Shown piece by piece: positions 49,717 through 58,736 of a stretch of DNA of 64,000 nt (the first letter of the stretch is position 1; each line of letters starts with the position of its first letter). Source of the stretch: RGIG8748 sp045606045 (GTDB lineage Bacteria > Bacillota > Clostridia > UMGS1810); assembly GCA_045606045.1 (NCBI GenBank), contig JAZURE010000024.1:1-64000 (forward strand), in the 5' to 3' direction. Below the pieces are notes generated by a model that had not been told where the DNA came from, did no database searches, and worked only from the letters and a program-made list of their open reading frames with translations. The position numbers were made by a program, and so were the translations under genes.

Positions 49717-50286
49717 TTATAAAAAAGAAGGATTAATCACCATCATCCCTATTCCAATAAGTGCAGAAATCCCTATCACCACTATGGGATGAAGCTTTAC
49801 CTTAAAGGACAGAAATGTCATTGCCACATATATTCCTACAGAAACTGCGAGTGCAGTCACATTTATATCGCCAAAGCCGTTTGGCACAAACACCGCCTTT
49901 GCCATGGAAATGAGCGCTGCGGCAATAAGACCTATTACGGCGCTTTTTAATCCTGTCATACAGCCTGAAACTATGCGGTTTTCTTTAAATTTCTCGTAAA
50001 TTCTCGCCACTATAAGTATTATTATAAATGAAGGGAGCACAACACCGAGTGTGGCACATGCTGCGCCCCACAGACCTCCCTGTACAATGCCCACATAAGT
50101 AGCCATGTTCACCGCAAAGGGACCGGGTGTACTTTCGCTTACGGCTACAAAGTTTATAAGCTCATGAAGGCTTGCCCAGTTGTTTTTTATAACCTCTTCC
50201 TGTATGAGGGGGAGCATGGCGTAGCCTCCGCCAAAGGTAAATGCACCTATCTTAAAGAATGTGAGGAAAAGCTTTAATAGTATCAT
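49717..50286 (-). CDS. Chromate transporter, half-size subunit (second gene)
   Basis: The 189-aa membrane protein carries the CHR motifs FFKIGAFTFGGGYAML near its start and ESTPGPFAVNMATYVG at about residues 53-68, plus ATLGVVLPSFIIILIVARIYEKF. It is one half of a short-chain CHR pair; the other half is encoded directly upstream with a 1-base overlap. The pair should form one transporter. CHR proteins export chromate in some bacteria, but in most the natural anion is unknown. Confidence 0.9.
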   Translation of the reverse strand: MILLKLFLTFFKIGAFTFGGGYAMLPLIQEEVIKNNWASLHELINFVAVSESTPGPFAVNMATYVGIVQGGLWGAACATLGVVLPSFIIILIVARIYEKFKENRIVSGCMTGLKSAVIGLIAAALISMAKAVFVPNGFGDINVTALAVSVGIYVAMTFLSFKVKLHPIVVIGISALIGIGMMVINPSFL

Positions 50287-50831
50287 TACTTATTCCTCCT
50301 TAATTTTATTTCCGAGACCACAAGTCCTACTACAGCACTAAGAATTATAACAATAAGCGCATTCACATCGAAAAATGCCACAAGCACAAGCGCCAGAGCG
50401 GATATGACAGTAGCTATATATCCCTTGGGCGCTTTCTTATACATTGTAAAAAGGCTTTTGGTTACAAGGGCGAGCACACCTGCTCTTATTCCGAAAAATG
50501 CGTATTTAACTACGGGAATATCTGCAAATTCCTTTAATAGATACGCTATGGCAGATATTATTATAAATGACGGAAGCACCACTCCGAGCGTTGCAAAGGC
50601 CGAGCCAAATGCTCCCTTTGTCTTGTAACCTACAAAGGTTGCTGAATTTATGGCAATAGGTCCCGGGGTGGATTCTGCTATTGCCACGATGTCTAATATA
50701 TCCTCGTCCGAAACCCATTTTTTGTTTTCTGCCGCTTCTCTTTGTATAAGCGGTATCATTGCGTAGCCTCCGCCAAAGGTAAATGCACCTATCTTAAAGA
50801 AGGTCCAAAAAAGCTCAATTAATGTTTTCAT
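50286..50831 (-). CDS. Chromate transporter, half-size subunit (first gene)
   Basis: The 181-aa protein repeats the CHR pattern: FFKIGAFTFGGGYAMIPLIQ, ESTPGPIAINSATFVGYKTKG and ATLGVVLPSFIIISAIAYLLKEF. It has about six hydrophobic segments. It overlaps the end of the patatin gene by 17 bases and the second half-transporter by one base, so all three are probably one operon. Similarity of the two halves shows an old duplication. Confidence 0.9.
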   Translation of the reverse strand: MKTLIELFWTFFKIGAFTFGGGYAMIPLIQREAAENKKWVSDEDILDIVAIAESTPGPIAINSATFVGYKTKGAFGSAFATLGVVLPSFIIISAIAYLLKEFADIPVVKYAFFGIRAGVLALVTKSLFTMYKKAPKGYIATVISALALVLVAFFDVNALIVIILSAVVGLVVSEIKLRRNK

Positions 50832-51681
50832 AGTTAGTCTCCATATATTTTTTAATCGAGGGTATAAGGTTTTTTCCCATACTGTAGCCCTCGTCGTACA
50901 TCTTTTTTATTTTGTCTGCGTTGTTTTCCGTCCTCTTCCAGTCGGATGTGTCCTCGGGCGCTATTACAAATGCCTTGCCCTCTCTCTCCAGACGGAAGAG
51001 TTCTTTGCGCTGGGCGTTGTACATTTTGGAGCGATTTTTGAGCGCCTTGGCAAAGAGGGGATATTTGCGGAAGATAAAAGAGGATATCTCCTCCGATTTG
51101 CTCTTGCCCTTTACATATGACCTCTCGCGCGAGAGTATTACTATTATTTTGTCGCAGCCTGCCTCAATAGCACGCTCAAACGGAACAGAATCCGCAATTC
51201 CGCCGTCCATATATTTCTTGCCGTTTATCTTAGCTATGGGAAACATTATAGGCAGAGAACAGCTTGCCACAAGTATATCCCACCCTTTTAGTGGGTTTTG
51301 AATTTTAATATACTCCGCCTCGCCTGTATCCACATTGGTAACTGCCGCCTCGGCATAGCCTTTGAACTCAGCGAATTTTTCGTAGTCGTAGGGTACAATT
51401 TCATCGGGCACTTTTTTAAACACATAGTCTATGTTGTAAAGACTTCTGTTTTTTGGATTAAAAAGGTGCTTTACTGCGCTGTACTCCTTTTTGGGGACCT
51501 CGGTTGTGCCTATTTTAAGACCTCTGCCTATCTGACGGGTTGCGTAGTTCATGGCATTGGATATACCTGCCGATGCACCGCCGAGATAGTCTATGGGGAT
51601 ATCGGCTTCCATCATGGCATCCATTACGCCCACGGCAAAATATGTGCGGCTCGCACCGCCCTCTACTATGAGTCCTGTCAT
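50815..51681 (-). CDS. Patatin-like phospholipase
   Basis: The 288-aa protein has the patatin oxyanion stretch GLIVEGGASRTYFAVGVMD, the nucleophile motif GASAG (Ser at about residue 41), and the catalytic Asp in YMDGGIADSVPFE. It is predicted to hydrolyse lipid acyl esters; substrate unknown. It is close to the YjjU/RssA type. The ATG at 51681 has AAGGA nine bases upstream; the ATG at 51690 touches that site. Confidence 0.9.
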   Translation of the reverse strand: MTGLIVEGGASRTYFAVGVMDAMMEADIPIDYLGGASAGISNAMNYATRQIGRGLKIGTTEVPKKEYSAVKHLFNPKNRSLYNIDYVFKKVPDEIVPYDYEKFAEFKGYAEAAVTNVDTGEAEYIKIQNPLKGWDILVASCSLPIMFPIAKINGKKYMDGGIADSVPFERAIEAGCDKIIVILSRERSYVKGKSKSEEISSFIFRKYPLFAKALKNRSKMYNAQRKELFRLEREGKAFVIAPEDTSDWKRTENNADKIKKMYDEGYSMGKNLIPSIKKYMETNYENIN

Positions 51682-51694
51682 ATGTATCATTCCT

Positions 51695-52540
51695 TTAAAT
51701 GAAATTGGTTATTCGGGCAAACTCCTCGTCCGAGAGTGTTTCGCCGCGCCTTTTTTCGTCTATTTCTGCGTTTTTAAGTATGTCGGAAACTCTGTCTTTG
51801 GAAAGACCGAGTCCCGATGAAAGTGCATTTAAAAGGGTTTTGCGCCTTAGTGCAAAGGCGGCTTTAATCACCTTAAAATACATGTCCGTATCTTTTACAT
51901 CAACGGGCGGTTTTTTTCTCATGGTAAGTTTAATTACTGCAGATTCCACCTTGGGAGGAGGCATAAATGATGAGGGCGGAACTATGGTTACAATCTCGGA
52001 TGTTGCATAGTATCCCACGCAGAGGGTGAGCACGCCGTAGTCTTTACTTCCCGCTTTTGCGCCTATGCGCTGTGCCACTTCCTTTTGTATCATTACGGTT
52101 ATATCTTCTATGGGAAGATTGGGATTTAAAAGGCTCATTATTACGGGACTTGTAATATAATAGGGAAGATTTGCGCACACCTTCACGGGTGAATCGCCGA
52201 ACTCTTTTTTGCAAAGCGAGGATATGTCGGTTTTCATGATATCGGCATGGATTATTCTAAGGTTGTCAAAGTCCTTAAGGTTGTCCGCAAGAATGGGAAT
52301 GGCAGCGGAGTCTATCTCCACGCACACCACCTTTGCGCTGCGCTCGCAGAGTCTCTGTGTAAGCGTACCAAAGCCTGGCCCTATCTCAAGCACATTTGCT
52401 CCCTCGGGTGCGGCGCTTGCCACGATTTCATTTAGAGCGCCTTCGTCTATAAGAAAGTTCTGCCCAAGCGATTTTGAAAAATTAAAGCCGTTTTTATTAA
52501 GGATTTCTTTTATAACGGCAGGGTTTGCAAGGTTTTTCAT
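51695..52540 (-). CDS. rsmA: 16S rRNA dimethyladenosine transferase (KsgA)
   Basis: The 281-aa enzyme dimethylates A1518 and A1519 of 16S rRNA. It has SKSLGQNFLIDEGAL, SAM motif LEIGPGFGTLTQRL and catalytic NLPYYITSPVI. Two ATGs stand in tandem; the second (52540) has a better distance to GAGGTG. It heads the rsmA-patatin-chromate transporter run. Confidence 0.96.
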   Translation of the reverse strand: MKNLANPAVIKEILNKNGFNFSKSLGQNFLIDEGALNEIVASAAPEGANVLEIGPGFGTLTQRLCERSAKVVCVEIDSAAIPILADNLKDFDNLRIIHADIMKTDISSLCKKEFGDSPVKVCANLPYYITSPVIMSLLNPNLPIEDITVMIQKEVAQRIGAKAGSKDYGVLTLCVGYYATSEIVTIVPPSSFMPPPKVESAVIKLTMRKKPPVDVKDTDMYFKVIKAAFALRRKTLLNALSSGLGLSKDRVSDILKNAEIDEKRRGETLSDEEFARITNFI

Positions 52541-52610
52541 CATATCACCTCATTATGATTATATTATCTATCGTTCAAAATATCAAGTGTTTTCAGTTTG
52601 CAAAAATGTG

Positions 52611-52639
52611 TTGAAATAATATAAAATATGTTGTATAAT
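52611..52639 (+). promoter_or_regulatory. Plus-strand promoter of the second antisense-type locus
   Basis: TTGAAA (52611-52616), 17 bases, TATAAT (52634-52639), followed by GTATCTGTCAGAGAAAT, which is nearly identical to the same place in the 29.1-kb locus. Confidence 0.75.
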
Positions 52640-52674
52640 GTATCTGTCAGAGAAATCCGACACTTTTAGTAATT

Positions 52675-52770
52675 ACCATAAAAAAATCACGCCAGCCGTC
52701 CAAAGCAATAGCGTTATTTTTTAATAATACTTTCGTTTTGGCATAACCGTTTGAGGTCTTGCCTTTTCTA
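52675..52770 (-). ncRNA. Orphan antisense-type RNA (second copy, no toxin ORF)
   Basis: A perfect minus-strand promoter (TTGACA 52799-52804, 17 bases, TATAAT 52776-52781) starts an RNA near 52770. It has a first hairpin GGCA..TGCC, then a terminator hairpin AATAACGC/GCGTGATT with loop TATTGCTTTGGACGGCTG and seven Ts. Loop and order match the RNA at 29341-29424, but stem bases differ. Between the opposing promoters only about 35 bases remain before the terminator, so no small ORF is left on the plus strand. Confidence 0.6.
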
Positions 52771-52775
52771 TAAAC

Positions 52776-52804
52776 ATTATATATGATAAGTTTCATTTTG
52801 TCAA
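52776..52804 (-). promoter_or_regulatory. Promoter of the orphan antisense-type RNA
   Basis: Perfect TTGACA and TATAAT with a 17-base spacer, minus strand, pointing away from prmA. Confidence 0.85.
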
Positions 52805-52834
52805 CTGCTTTTGAAGATGTTGGAGGTAAATGCT

Positions 52835-53809
52835 ATGGAATGGATATGTGTAAGCGTGTACACTACAAGCTTTGGTATAGATGCGGTATGCTCCCGTTTA
52901 AGCGATGCGGGTATATCGGGCTTTGAAATAGAGGATGAAAGCGAATTCACGGAGTTTTTGCAGCAGAACAAAAAGTACTGGGACTATGTGGACGATGAAC
53001 TCATAGAATCCAAAAAGGGCGAAACCAAGGTAAAATTCTATGTGGAAAACAATGCCGATGCCAAGGACACACTTGTGTCTGTCCGTGAGAGTCTTTCTGT
53101 TCTTAAAGCTTCGGACAGCGAAAATGAGCTTGGCACTCTTGAAATACAGACCGCAGGGTTAAACGAGGAGGATTGGGCAAACAACTGGAAAGCATACTTT
53201 AAACCCATAGAGGTAGGCGAAAAAATACTCATTCAGCCCGAGTGGGCACCGCTTGAGGATGAGACAGACAGGGTGGTATTTACAGTAAATCCCGGCATGA
53301 CCTTCGGCACAGGTACGCACGCAAGCACCAAGATGTGCATATGCGAGCTTGAAAAGTATGTGAATGAAGACACCGCCATTCTTGATGCAGGATGCGGAAG
53401 CGGTATACTTTCGGTAATTGCGCTTATGCTCGGCGCCAAAGAGGCAAAGGCGGTGGATATAGACGAAAACTGCATACATGTGGCATACGAAAACGCAGAC
53501 CGCAACGGCGTGGACCGCACAAAATACGAGGTTTATGCAGGCGATGTCACAAGCGACAAGGCACTTTTTGACAAGCTTTCCAAAACAAGGTATAATGTAA
53601 TAGTGGCAAACATAGTTGCCGATGTTATAATAGCGCTTCTTCCCTCGGTTAAAAAGCTTATCTCTGAAAACGGGGTGTTTATATGCTCGGGTATAATAGC
53701 CGAGCGACTCGATGATGTAAAGACCGCTATGGAAAAAGAGGGAGTGCCCGTAAGCACTGTTGCAACCGAGGACGGATGGTGCTGTATAACAAGTGATTTC
53801 TCAAAATAA
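52835..53809 (+). CDS. prmA: Ribosomal protein L11 methyltransferase
   Basis: The 324-aa protein trimethylates ribosomal protein L11. It has an N-terminal substrate-binding domain (about 1-110) and the methyltransferase domain with MTFGTGTHASTKMCI, LDAGCGSGILSVIALMLGA and NIVADVIIALLP. The ATG at 52835 has GGAGG eight bases upstream. It precedes rsmE, a common pairing, separated by 72 bases. Confidence 0.95.
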   Translation: MEWICVSVYTTSFGIDAVCSRLSDAGISGFEIEDESEFTEFLQQNKKYWDYVDDELIESKKGETKVKFYVENNADAKDTLVSVRESLSVLKASDSENELGTLEIQTAGLNEEDWANNWKAYFKPIEVGEKILIQPEWAPLEDETDRVVFTVNPGMTFGTGTHASTKMCICELEKYVNEDTAILDAGCGSGILSVIALMLGAKEAKAVDIDENCIHVAYENADRNGVDRTKYEVYAGDVTSDKALFDKLSKTRYNVIVANIVADVIIALLPSVKKLISENGVFICSGIIAERLDDVKTAMEKEGVPVSTVATEDGWCCITSDFSK

Positions 53810-53881
53810 AAAAAGCACTTGCATATGGCAATGCTGATATGTTATACTAATATATAGTAAGTAATACGAGGAGATGCGTAT

Positions 53882-54604
53882 ATGCACAGGTTTTTTGCAT
53901 CCAGATCCCTCATAGAAGGCTCTTGTATAAGGCTTACGGGCGATGATGTCAAGCATATAACAAGAGTTTTAAGGCTTGCAAAAGGCGACCGTATAAGCAT
54001 TTGCGACGGCGAGGGTACGGACTACCTCTGCTCTATAGAGGAGACGGCAAAGGATTTTGTACTTGCAAATATCCTTGAAGAAATTCCGAATGAAAATGAA
54101 AGCAAAATAAAGATCACTCTTTACCAGGGTCTTCCAAAGGGAGACAAAATGGATTATATAGTGCAAAAGTGCGTGGAGCTGGGCGTGTGCGAGATTGTGC
54201 CCGTGGTTATGAAGCGCACCGTGGTAAAGGTGAGGGACGGCTCGTCCAAAAACCAGAGATGGCAGAGGATTGCCGAAGAAGCGGCAAAGCAGTCCGCAAG
54301 AGGCATAGTGCCTGTTGTTAGCGAGTGTATTTCATATAAAGATATGCTAAGTCGTCTTGGCGAATCGCTTGCCATACTGGCATATGAAAATGAAAAGAAA
54401 ACCTCACTTAAGGATGTGCTTTCCAAAGCAGATTGTGATAAAATAAACATCATAATAGGTCCCGAGGGCGGTTTTGAAGAGGACGAGGTTATAAAAGCGC
54501 AGGAAAAAGGCGCCAAGGTCGTAACCCTGGGCAACAGAATTTTAAGATGCGAAACAGCACCGGTCGCAATGGTATCGGCAGTTATGTACGAGCTCGATTG
54601 GTGA
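53882..54604 (+). CDS. rsmE: 16S rRNA (uridine1498-N3)-methyltransferase
   Basis: The 240-aa protein has an N-terminal PUA-like domain (about 1-70) and a C-terminal SPOUT knot with IIGPEGGFEEDEV and LGNRILRCETAPVAMVSAVMY. It methylates U1498 of 16S rRNA. GAGGAG precedes the ATG. It leads a tight run with the next membrane protein and dtd. Confidence 0.96.
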   Translation: MHRFFASRSLIEGSCIRLTGDDVKHITRVLRLAKGDRISICDGEGTDYLCSIEETAKDFVLANILEEIPNENESKIKITLYQGLPKGDKMDYIVQKCVELGVCEIVPVVMKRTVVKVRDGSSKNQRWQRIAEEAAKQSARGIVPVVSECISYKDMLSRLGESLAILAYENEKKTSLKDVLSKADCDKINIIIGPEGGFEEDEVIKAQEKGAKVVTLGNRILRCETAPVAMVSAVMYELDW

Positions 54605-54623
54605 AAAGACAAGGAGAATAGGC

Positions 54624-55088
54624 ATGATAAAGAAATCTTCCGACAAATATGCAAGACACGAAAAATACGAACAGCATTCCAATCTTGCGCTGTTTACTAC
54701 AGTAATGGCAATGGTTGGCTTTGTGGTGCTCATGTTTGTGTATATGGGCGAGCGCAATCCTGCCAACTGGCTTCTTGTGCGAAATGCCTCCAAGGTATGC
54801 GGCCTCATATTCTGGATTGGTGCAGCGTTTATTGCGGTAAATGCGGTTAAGAAGAAAAAGAAGTATCTTGCTGAATATGTGGTATACACGGTTATTCTCG
54901 GATTCGGACTCTTCTTCATGTACACAAGACCTGCATTTTTGCGCACTCTTGTAGATGGCACATATTTTGACGGCAACTGGGCAGGCGGAGTGTTCAAGGT
55001 GATATCTGTTATGCTTGTGGTGTATTCCTTTGTGAGCATAGCATGGCATGTAATTTTGGCTACCCCCAGAAAGAGCAGGAAGAAATGA
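54624..55088 (+). CDS. Four-helix membrane protein of unknown function
   Basis: The 154-aa protein has a charged N-terminus (residues 1-20) and four hydrophobic segments at about 22-42, 55-75, 83-100 and 122-146. It ends in a basic tail (PRKSRKK). No known motif is recognised. It lies 19 bases after rsmE and overlaps dtd by 4 bases (ATGA), so it is co-expressed with both. Hypothetical. Confidence 0.75.
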   Translation: MIKKSSDKYARHEKYEQHSNLALFTTVMAMVGFVVLMFVYMGERNPANWLLVRNASKVCGLIFWIGAAFIAVNAVKKKKKYLAEYVVYTVILGFGLFFMYTRPAFLRTLVDGTYFDGNWAGGVFKVISVMLVVYSFVSIAWHVILATPRKSRKK

Positions 55089-55552
55089 GAATTCTTTTGC
55101 AAAGGGTAAAGAGGGCCTCTGTTACAATAGACGGCAAAATAAACGGAAGCATAGACCGCGGTCTTTTGGCCTTTGTGGGATTTTGCGAGGGCGACAGGGA
55201 GGAGTACATTCTTCCCATGGCGCAGAAGATGGCAGGACTTCGTATATTTGAAGACGAGAACGAAAAGATGAACCTATCTGTAGGGGATGTAGACGGGAAT
55301 ATACTTGTGGTAAGCCAGTTCACCCTGTATGCAGACTGTTCTCACGGCAGACGCCCGTCATTTACGGGAGCGCTTAAACCCGACATCGCACAGGGGTATT
55401 ACAACACCTTTGTGCAAACCCTCGGTGAAATCACGGGCAGGAAGATACAGACGGGTATCTTCGGTGCGGATATGAAGGTGGAGCTTTTAAATGACGGACC
55501 TGTTACCGTAATGCTCGATTCCTGCGATATAATAAAGAATACAAATTCCTGA
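55085..55552 (+). CDS. dtd: D-aminoacyl-tRNA deacylase
   Basis: The 155-aa protein begins MRILLQRVKRASVTIDG and has the active-site motif SQFTLYADCSHGRRPSF and the chirality-checking NDGPVTVMLDS. It frees tRNAs from D-amino acids. The start ATG overlaps the stop of the preceding gene (ATGA); a longer in-frame form would lie inside that gene. Confidence 0.96.
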   Translation: MRILLQRVKRASVTIDGKINGSIDRGLLAFVGFCEGDREEYILPMAQKMAGLRIFEDENEKMNLSVGDVDGNILVVSQFTLYADCSHGRRPSFTGALKPDIAQGYYNTFVQTLGEITGRKIQTGIFGADMKVELLNDGPVTVMLDSCDIIKNTNS

Positions 55553-55565
55553 AAAAGGATAGAAT

Positions 55566-55600
55566 AAATACATCGCCAATGGCGGTGTATTTCTTTTTTT
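55566..55600 (+). terminator. Intrinsic terminator between dtd and eno
   Basis: AAATACATCGCC/GGCGGTGTATTT forms a tight hairpin (loop AAT) followed by CTTTTTTT. It ends right at the Shine-Dalgarno of eno, leaving no space for a promoter. Confidence 0.85.
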
Positions 55601-55613
55601 GGGAGATGATTTT

Positions 55614-56882
55614 TTGAGACAGTTTATTGAGATTACCGATGTATGTGCCATGGAGATATTTGATTCAAGAGGAAATCCCACGGTAGAAGCCACGATTATA
55701 ACCGAAGACGGCTATGTGGGAAGAGCCGCCGTACCCTCGGGTGCATCCACAGGTGCATATGAGGCTGTGGAGCTTAGAGACGGGGGAAGCCGTATTAAAG
55801 GACTCGGTGTTAAAAAAGCTGTAGAAAATGTAAATACCGTAATATCGGACAAGGTGGTGGGCATGAATGTGCTCGACCAGATGGCAATAGACAGAGTGCT
55901 TATTGAGCTTGACGGCACGGAGAACAAATCCCGTCTCGGTGCAAATGCCATACTTGCGGTATCGCTTGCCTGCGCCAAGGCAGCGGCAAATGCACTGGGT
56001 ATAGGATTATATCAGTATGTGGGGGGATGCTTTGCACACACCATGCCTGTGCCAATGATGAACATATTAAACGGCGGAGCTCATGCAGGAAACAATATAG
56101 ATATACAGGAATTTATGATTATGCCTGTGGGGTTTTCGACTTTTGCAGACGGACTTTGTGCGGCGGCAGAGGTATTCCACAGCCTTAAGAGTATATTAAA
56201 GGGGAGAGGACTTTCCACCAATGTAGGCGACGAGGGCGGCTTTGCGCCATCACTCGAAAAGGATGAGGATGCCCTGACTCTTGTATGCGAGGCAATACAG
56301 GAGGCAGGCTATAAGGCCGGCGAGGACTTTATGCTGGCAATAGATGCGGCATCATCTGAATGGATTACCGAATCGGGCGACTATCTCATGCCAAAAAGCG
56401 GACTTCGTATGAGCGCAGGCGAGCTTATAAACTACTGGAAGAGCCTTTGCGACAAGTTCCCCATAGCGTCAATAGAAGATGCCGTGGCAGAGGATGATTT
56501 TGATGCATGGCAAATTCTTACCAAAGAACTCGGAAATAGAGTTCAGCTTGTGGGCGATGACCTTTTTGTAACCAATACCAGGAGACTTAAGATGGGTATA
56601 GAAAAGAAGCTTGCCAATTCCATCTTGATAAAGGTAAATCAGATAGGCACCCTTACAGAGACTCTAAAAGCCATAGAAACTGCCAAGAGAGCGGGCTATA
56701 CCACAGTAATATCGCACCGAAGCGGTGAGACGGAGGATACAACTATAGCAGACCTTGCCGTTGCGGTAAACGCAGGGCAGATAAAGACTGGCGCGCCGTC
56801 ACGAAGCGACAGAACATCAAAGTACAACAGGCTTCTGCGTATAGCAGCCGAGCTGGAAGAGAGCGCCGAATACAAAATGTAA
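55614..56882 (+). CDS. eno: Enolase
   Basis: The 422-aa enzyme converts 2-phosphoglycerate to phosphoenolpyruvate. It has EIFDSRGNPTVEA, the lid GASTGAYEAVELRDGG, the metal ligand regions SIEDAVAEDDFDAW and LVGDDLFVTN, and HRSGETEDTTIADLAV. The start is a TTG (55614) placed 8 bases after GGGAG; it gives the family-typical RQFIEITDV start. Another TTG lies five codons up but overlaps the terminator T run. A terminator directly upstream suggests readthrough or attenuation control. Confidence 0.95.
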   Translation: MRQFIEITDVCAMEIFDSRGNPTVEATIITEDGYVGRAAVPSGASTGAYEAVELRDGGSRIKGLGVKKAVENVNTVISDKVVGMNVLDQMAIDRVLIELDGTENKSRLGANAILAVSLACAKAAANALGIGLYQYVGGCFAHTMPVPMMNILNGGAHAGNNIDIQEFMIMPVGFSTFADGLCAAAEVFHSLKSILKGRGLSTNVGDEGGFAPSLEKDEDALTLVCEAIQEAGYKAGEDFMLAIDAASSEWITESGDYLMPKSGLRMSAGELINYWKSLCDKFPIASIEDAVAEDDFDAWQILTKELGNRVQLVGDDLFVTNTRRLKMGIEKKLANSILIKVNQIGTLTETLKAIETAKRAGYTTVISHRSGETEDTTIADLAVAVNAGQIKTGAPSRSDRTSKYNRLLRIAAELEESAEYKM

Positions 56883-56937
56883 ACTGCGTGTTGAAAATTT
56901 AAGTGTTTTGTGTTAAAATTTCACAGAGGTGTTTTGC

Positions 56938-57729
56938 ATGATAATAGACTTCCACACACACGCGTTTCCCGAAAAAATTGCTCAAAGGGCAATGACTAAC
57001 CTCTCCTATGCATCGGGCGGACTAAAACCGCAGACGGACGGAACGGTTACCTCTCTTAAAGAAGAGATGAAAAAGGACGGAATTGATATATCGGTTGTAC
57101 ATTCCATCGCTACAAATCCGAGTCAGCAGATGAATGTAAACGGCTTTGCCATAGAGCTTAACAAAGAGGATAACCTCTATGCCTTCGGCTCTGTGCATCC
57201 CGATGCGCCCGATGCTCTGGAAGAGCTTGAAAGGATTAAAGAGATGGGCTTAAAAGGTGTAAAGCTTCATCCTGAGTACCAATCCTTTTATGCAGACGAT
57301 GCAAAGCTTATACCCATATACAAAAAGATTTCGTCACTGGGTCTTATAACCGTGTTTCATGCGGGGCGCGATTTCGGATTTGCACCGCCGTACCATTGCA
57401 TGCCCGACAATGCCTTAAGGGCGCTTTCGTACTTTGATTCGCCCGTTGTACTGGCGCATTGGGGAGGTCTCGGATGCGGTGAAGAGGTTATAGAAAAGCT
57501 ATGCGGACGCGATGTGTGGTTCGATATGTCATTTGGATACGGCACCATGGCAAGAGAGACGGCAAAAGCCATTGTGGAAAAGCACACCCCCGACAGACTT
57601 CTCTTTGGCTCGGACATGCCATGGCACAGACCATCGTGGGAGTTAAGGCTCATAGACACCCTCGGTTTATCCAATGAGGACAGAGATAAAATCCTCTTTA
57701 AAAATGCCATGAAGCTTTTGGACTTATAG
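56938..57729 (+). CDS. Amidohydrolase-family (TIM-barrel) metal-dependent hydrolase
   Basis: The 263-aa protein has the metal-binding DFHTHAFPE at its start, GVKLHPEYQ, FHAGRDFGF, LAHWGG and the catalytic Asp in LFGSDMPW. This pattern is typical of the amidohydrolase-2 group (decarboxylases and lactonases). The substrate cannot be named. The ATG at 56938 has AGAGGTG six bases upstream; an in-frame GTG three codons earlier is part of that site. It lies between eno and fba but has no clear tie to glycolysis. Confidence 0.88.
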   Translation: MIIDFHTHAFPEKIAQRAMTNLSYASGGLKPQTDGTVTSLKEEMKKDGIDISVVHSIATNPSQQMNVNGFAIELNKEDNLYAFGSVHPDAPDALEELERIKEMGLKGVKLHPEYQSFYADDAKLIPIYKKISSLGLITVFHAGRDFGFAPPYHCMPDNALRALSYFDSPVVLAHWGGLGCGEEVIEKLCGRDVWFDMSFGYGTMARETAKAIVEKHTPDRLLFGSDMPWHRPSWELRLIDTLGLSNEDRDKILFKNAMKLLDL

Positions 57730-57731
57730 CC

Positions 57732-57760
57732 TTGACATAATAAGCTGTAAAATGTATAAT
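57732..57760 (+). promoter_or_regulatory. Sigma-A promoter for fba
   Basis: Perfect TTGACA (57732-57737) and TATAAT (57755-57760) with a 17-base spacer, 38 bases before the ATG. Confidence 0.9.
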
Positions 57761-57797
57761 ATTATATTATAAAGTAATACAGGGGAGGACATAAATC

Positions 57798-58661
57798 ATG
57801 TTGGTTTCGGCAAGAGAAATGCTTTTAAAAGCAAAAGAAGGTAAATACGCAGTAGGTCAGTTTAACATAAACAATCTCGAGTGGGCAAAGGCCATTCTTC
57901 TTACTGCACAGGAGCTTAATTCACCTGTTATCCTTGGTGTATCCGAGGGCGCAGGCAAGTATATGTGCGGCTACAAGACAGTAGTTGGAATGGTTAAGGG
58001 AATGATAGAGGAGCTTAATATTACAGTTCCCGTTGCTATCCACTTAGACCACGGCAGCTACGAACACGCACTCAAGGTTATTGAGGCAGGGTTCTCCTCG
58101 GTAATGTTTGACGGCTCTCACTACGAAATATCCGAAAATATAGAAAAGACCAAGGAAATCATAAGAATCGCAAACGAAAAGGGCATATCCGTAGAAGCAG
58201 AGGTAGGCTCTATCGGCGGCGAGGAAGACGGCGTTGTAGGCGGCGGCGAGGTTGCAGATGTTGCAGAGTGCAAGATGATAGCAGACCTCGGTGTAGATAT
58301 GCTTGCCGCAGGCATAGGCAATATCCATGGCAAATATCCTGAGAACTGGGCAGGTCTCCGCTTTGATGTGCTCGAGGAAATAAGCAAGGCTACAAACCCC
58401 ATGCCTCTTGTACTCCACGGCGGTACAGGTATCCCTGCCGATATGATTAAAAAGGCTATTTCGCTCGGCGTGAGCAAGATAAATGTAAATACCGAATGTC
58501 AGATAGCTTTCTCCAAGGCAACAAGACAGTATATCGAAGAGGGCAAGGACCTCGTTGGCAAGGGCTTTGATCCCCGTAAGGTGCTCGCACCCGGCTTTGA
58601 AGCTATCAAGGAAACCGTTAAGGAAAAGATGGAGTTGTTTGGTTCTGTAGGCAAGGCATAA
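57798..58661 (+). CDS. fba: Fructose-bisphosphate aldolase, class II
   Basis: The 287-aa zinc enzyme has GQFNINNLEWAKAILLTAQ, the metal/catalytic AIHLDHGSYEHALKVIEAG, SVMFDGSHYE, and LVLHGGTGIP. It splits fructose 1,6-bisphosphate in glycolysis. Codon usage is biased, as expected for a strongly expressed gene. Related tagatose-bisphosphate aldolases are similar, but genomic setting near eno supports the glycolytic one. It has its own promoter and terminator. Confidence 0.94.
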   Translation: MLVSAREMLLKAKEGKYAVGQFNINNLEWAKAILLTAQELNSPVILGVSEGAGKYMCGYKTVVGMVKGMIEELNITVPVAIHLDHGSYEHALKVIEAGFSSVMFDGSHYEISENIEKTKEIIRIANEKGISVEAEVGSIGGEEDGVVGGGEVADVAECKMIADLGVDMLAAGIGNIHGKYPENWAGLRFDVLEEISKATNPMPLVLHGGTGIPADMIKKAISLGVSKINVNTECQIAFSKATRQYIEEGKDLVGKGFDPRKVLAPGFEAIKETVKEKMELFGSVGKA

Positions 58662-58736
58662 GCGTAATAGTATGTAAAACAGCTAAAATTTATTTTACAC
58701 AAGCTTATGTAATTACGGATTTATTATACAGATACA

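Noticed and set aside
54542..55102. Long minus-strand open frames opposite the rsmE-dtd run
   Set aside because: They mirror the plus-strand membrane protein gene, lack Shine-Dalgarno sites, and would disrupt a tightly coupled operon. They are antisense shadows.
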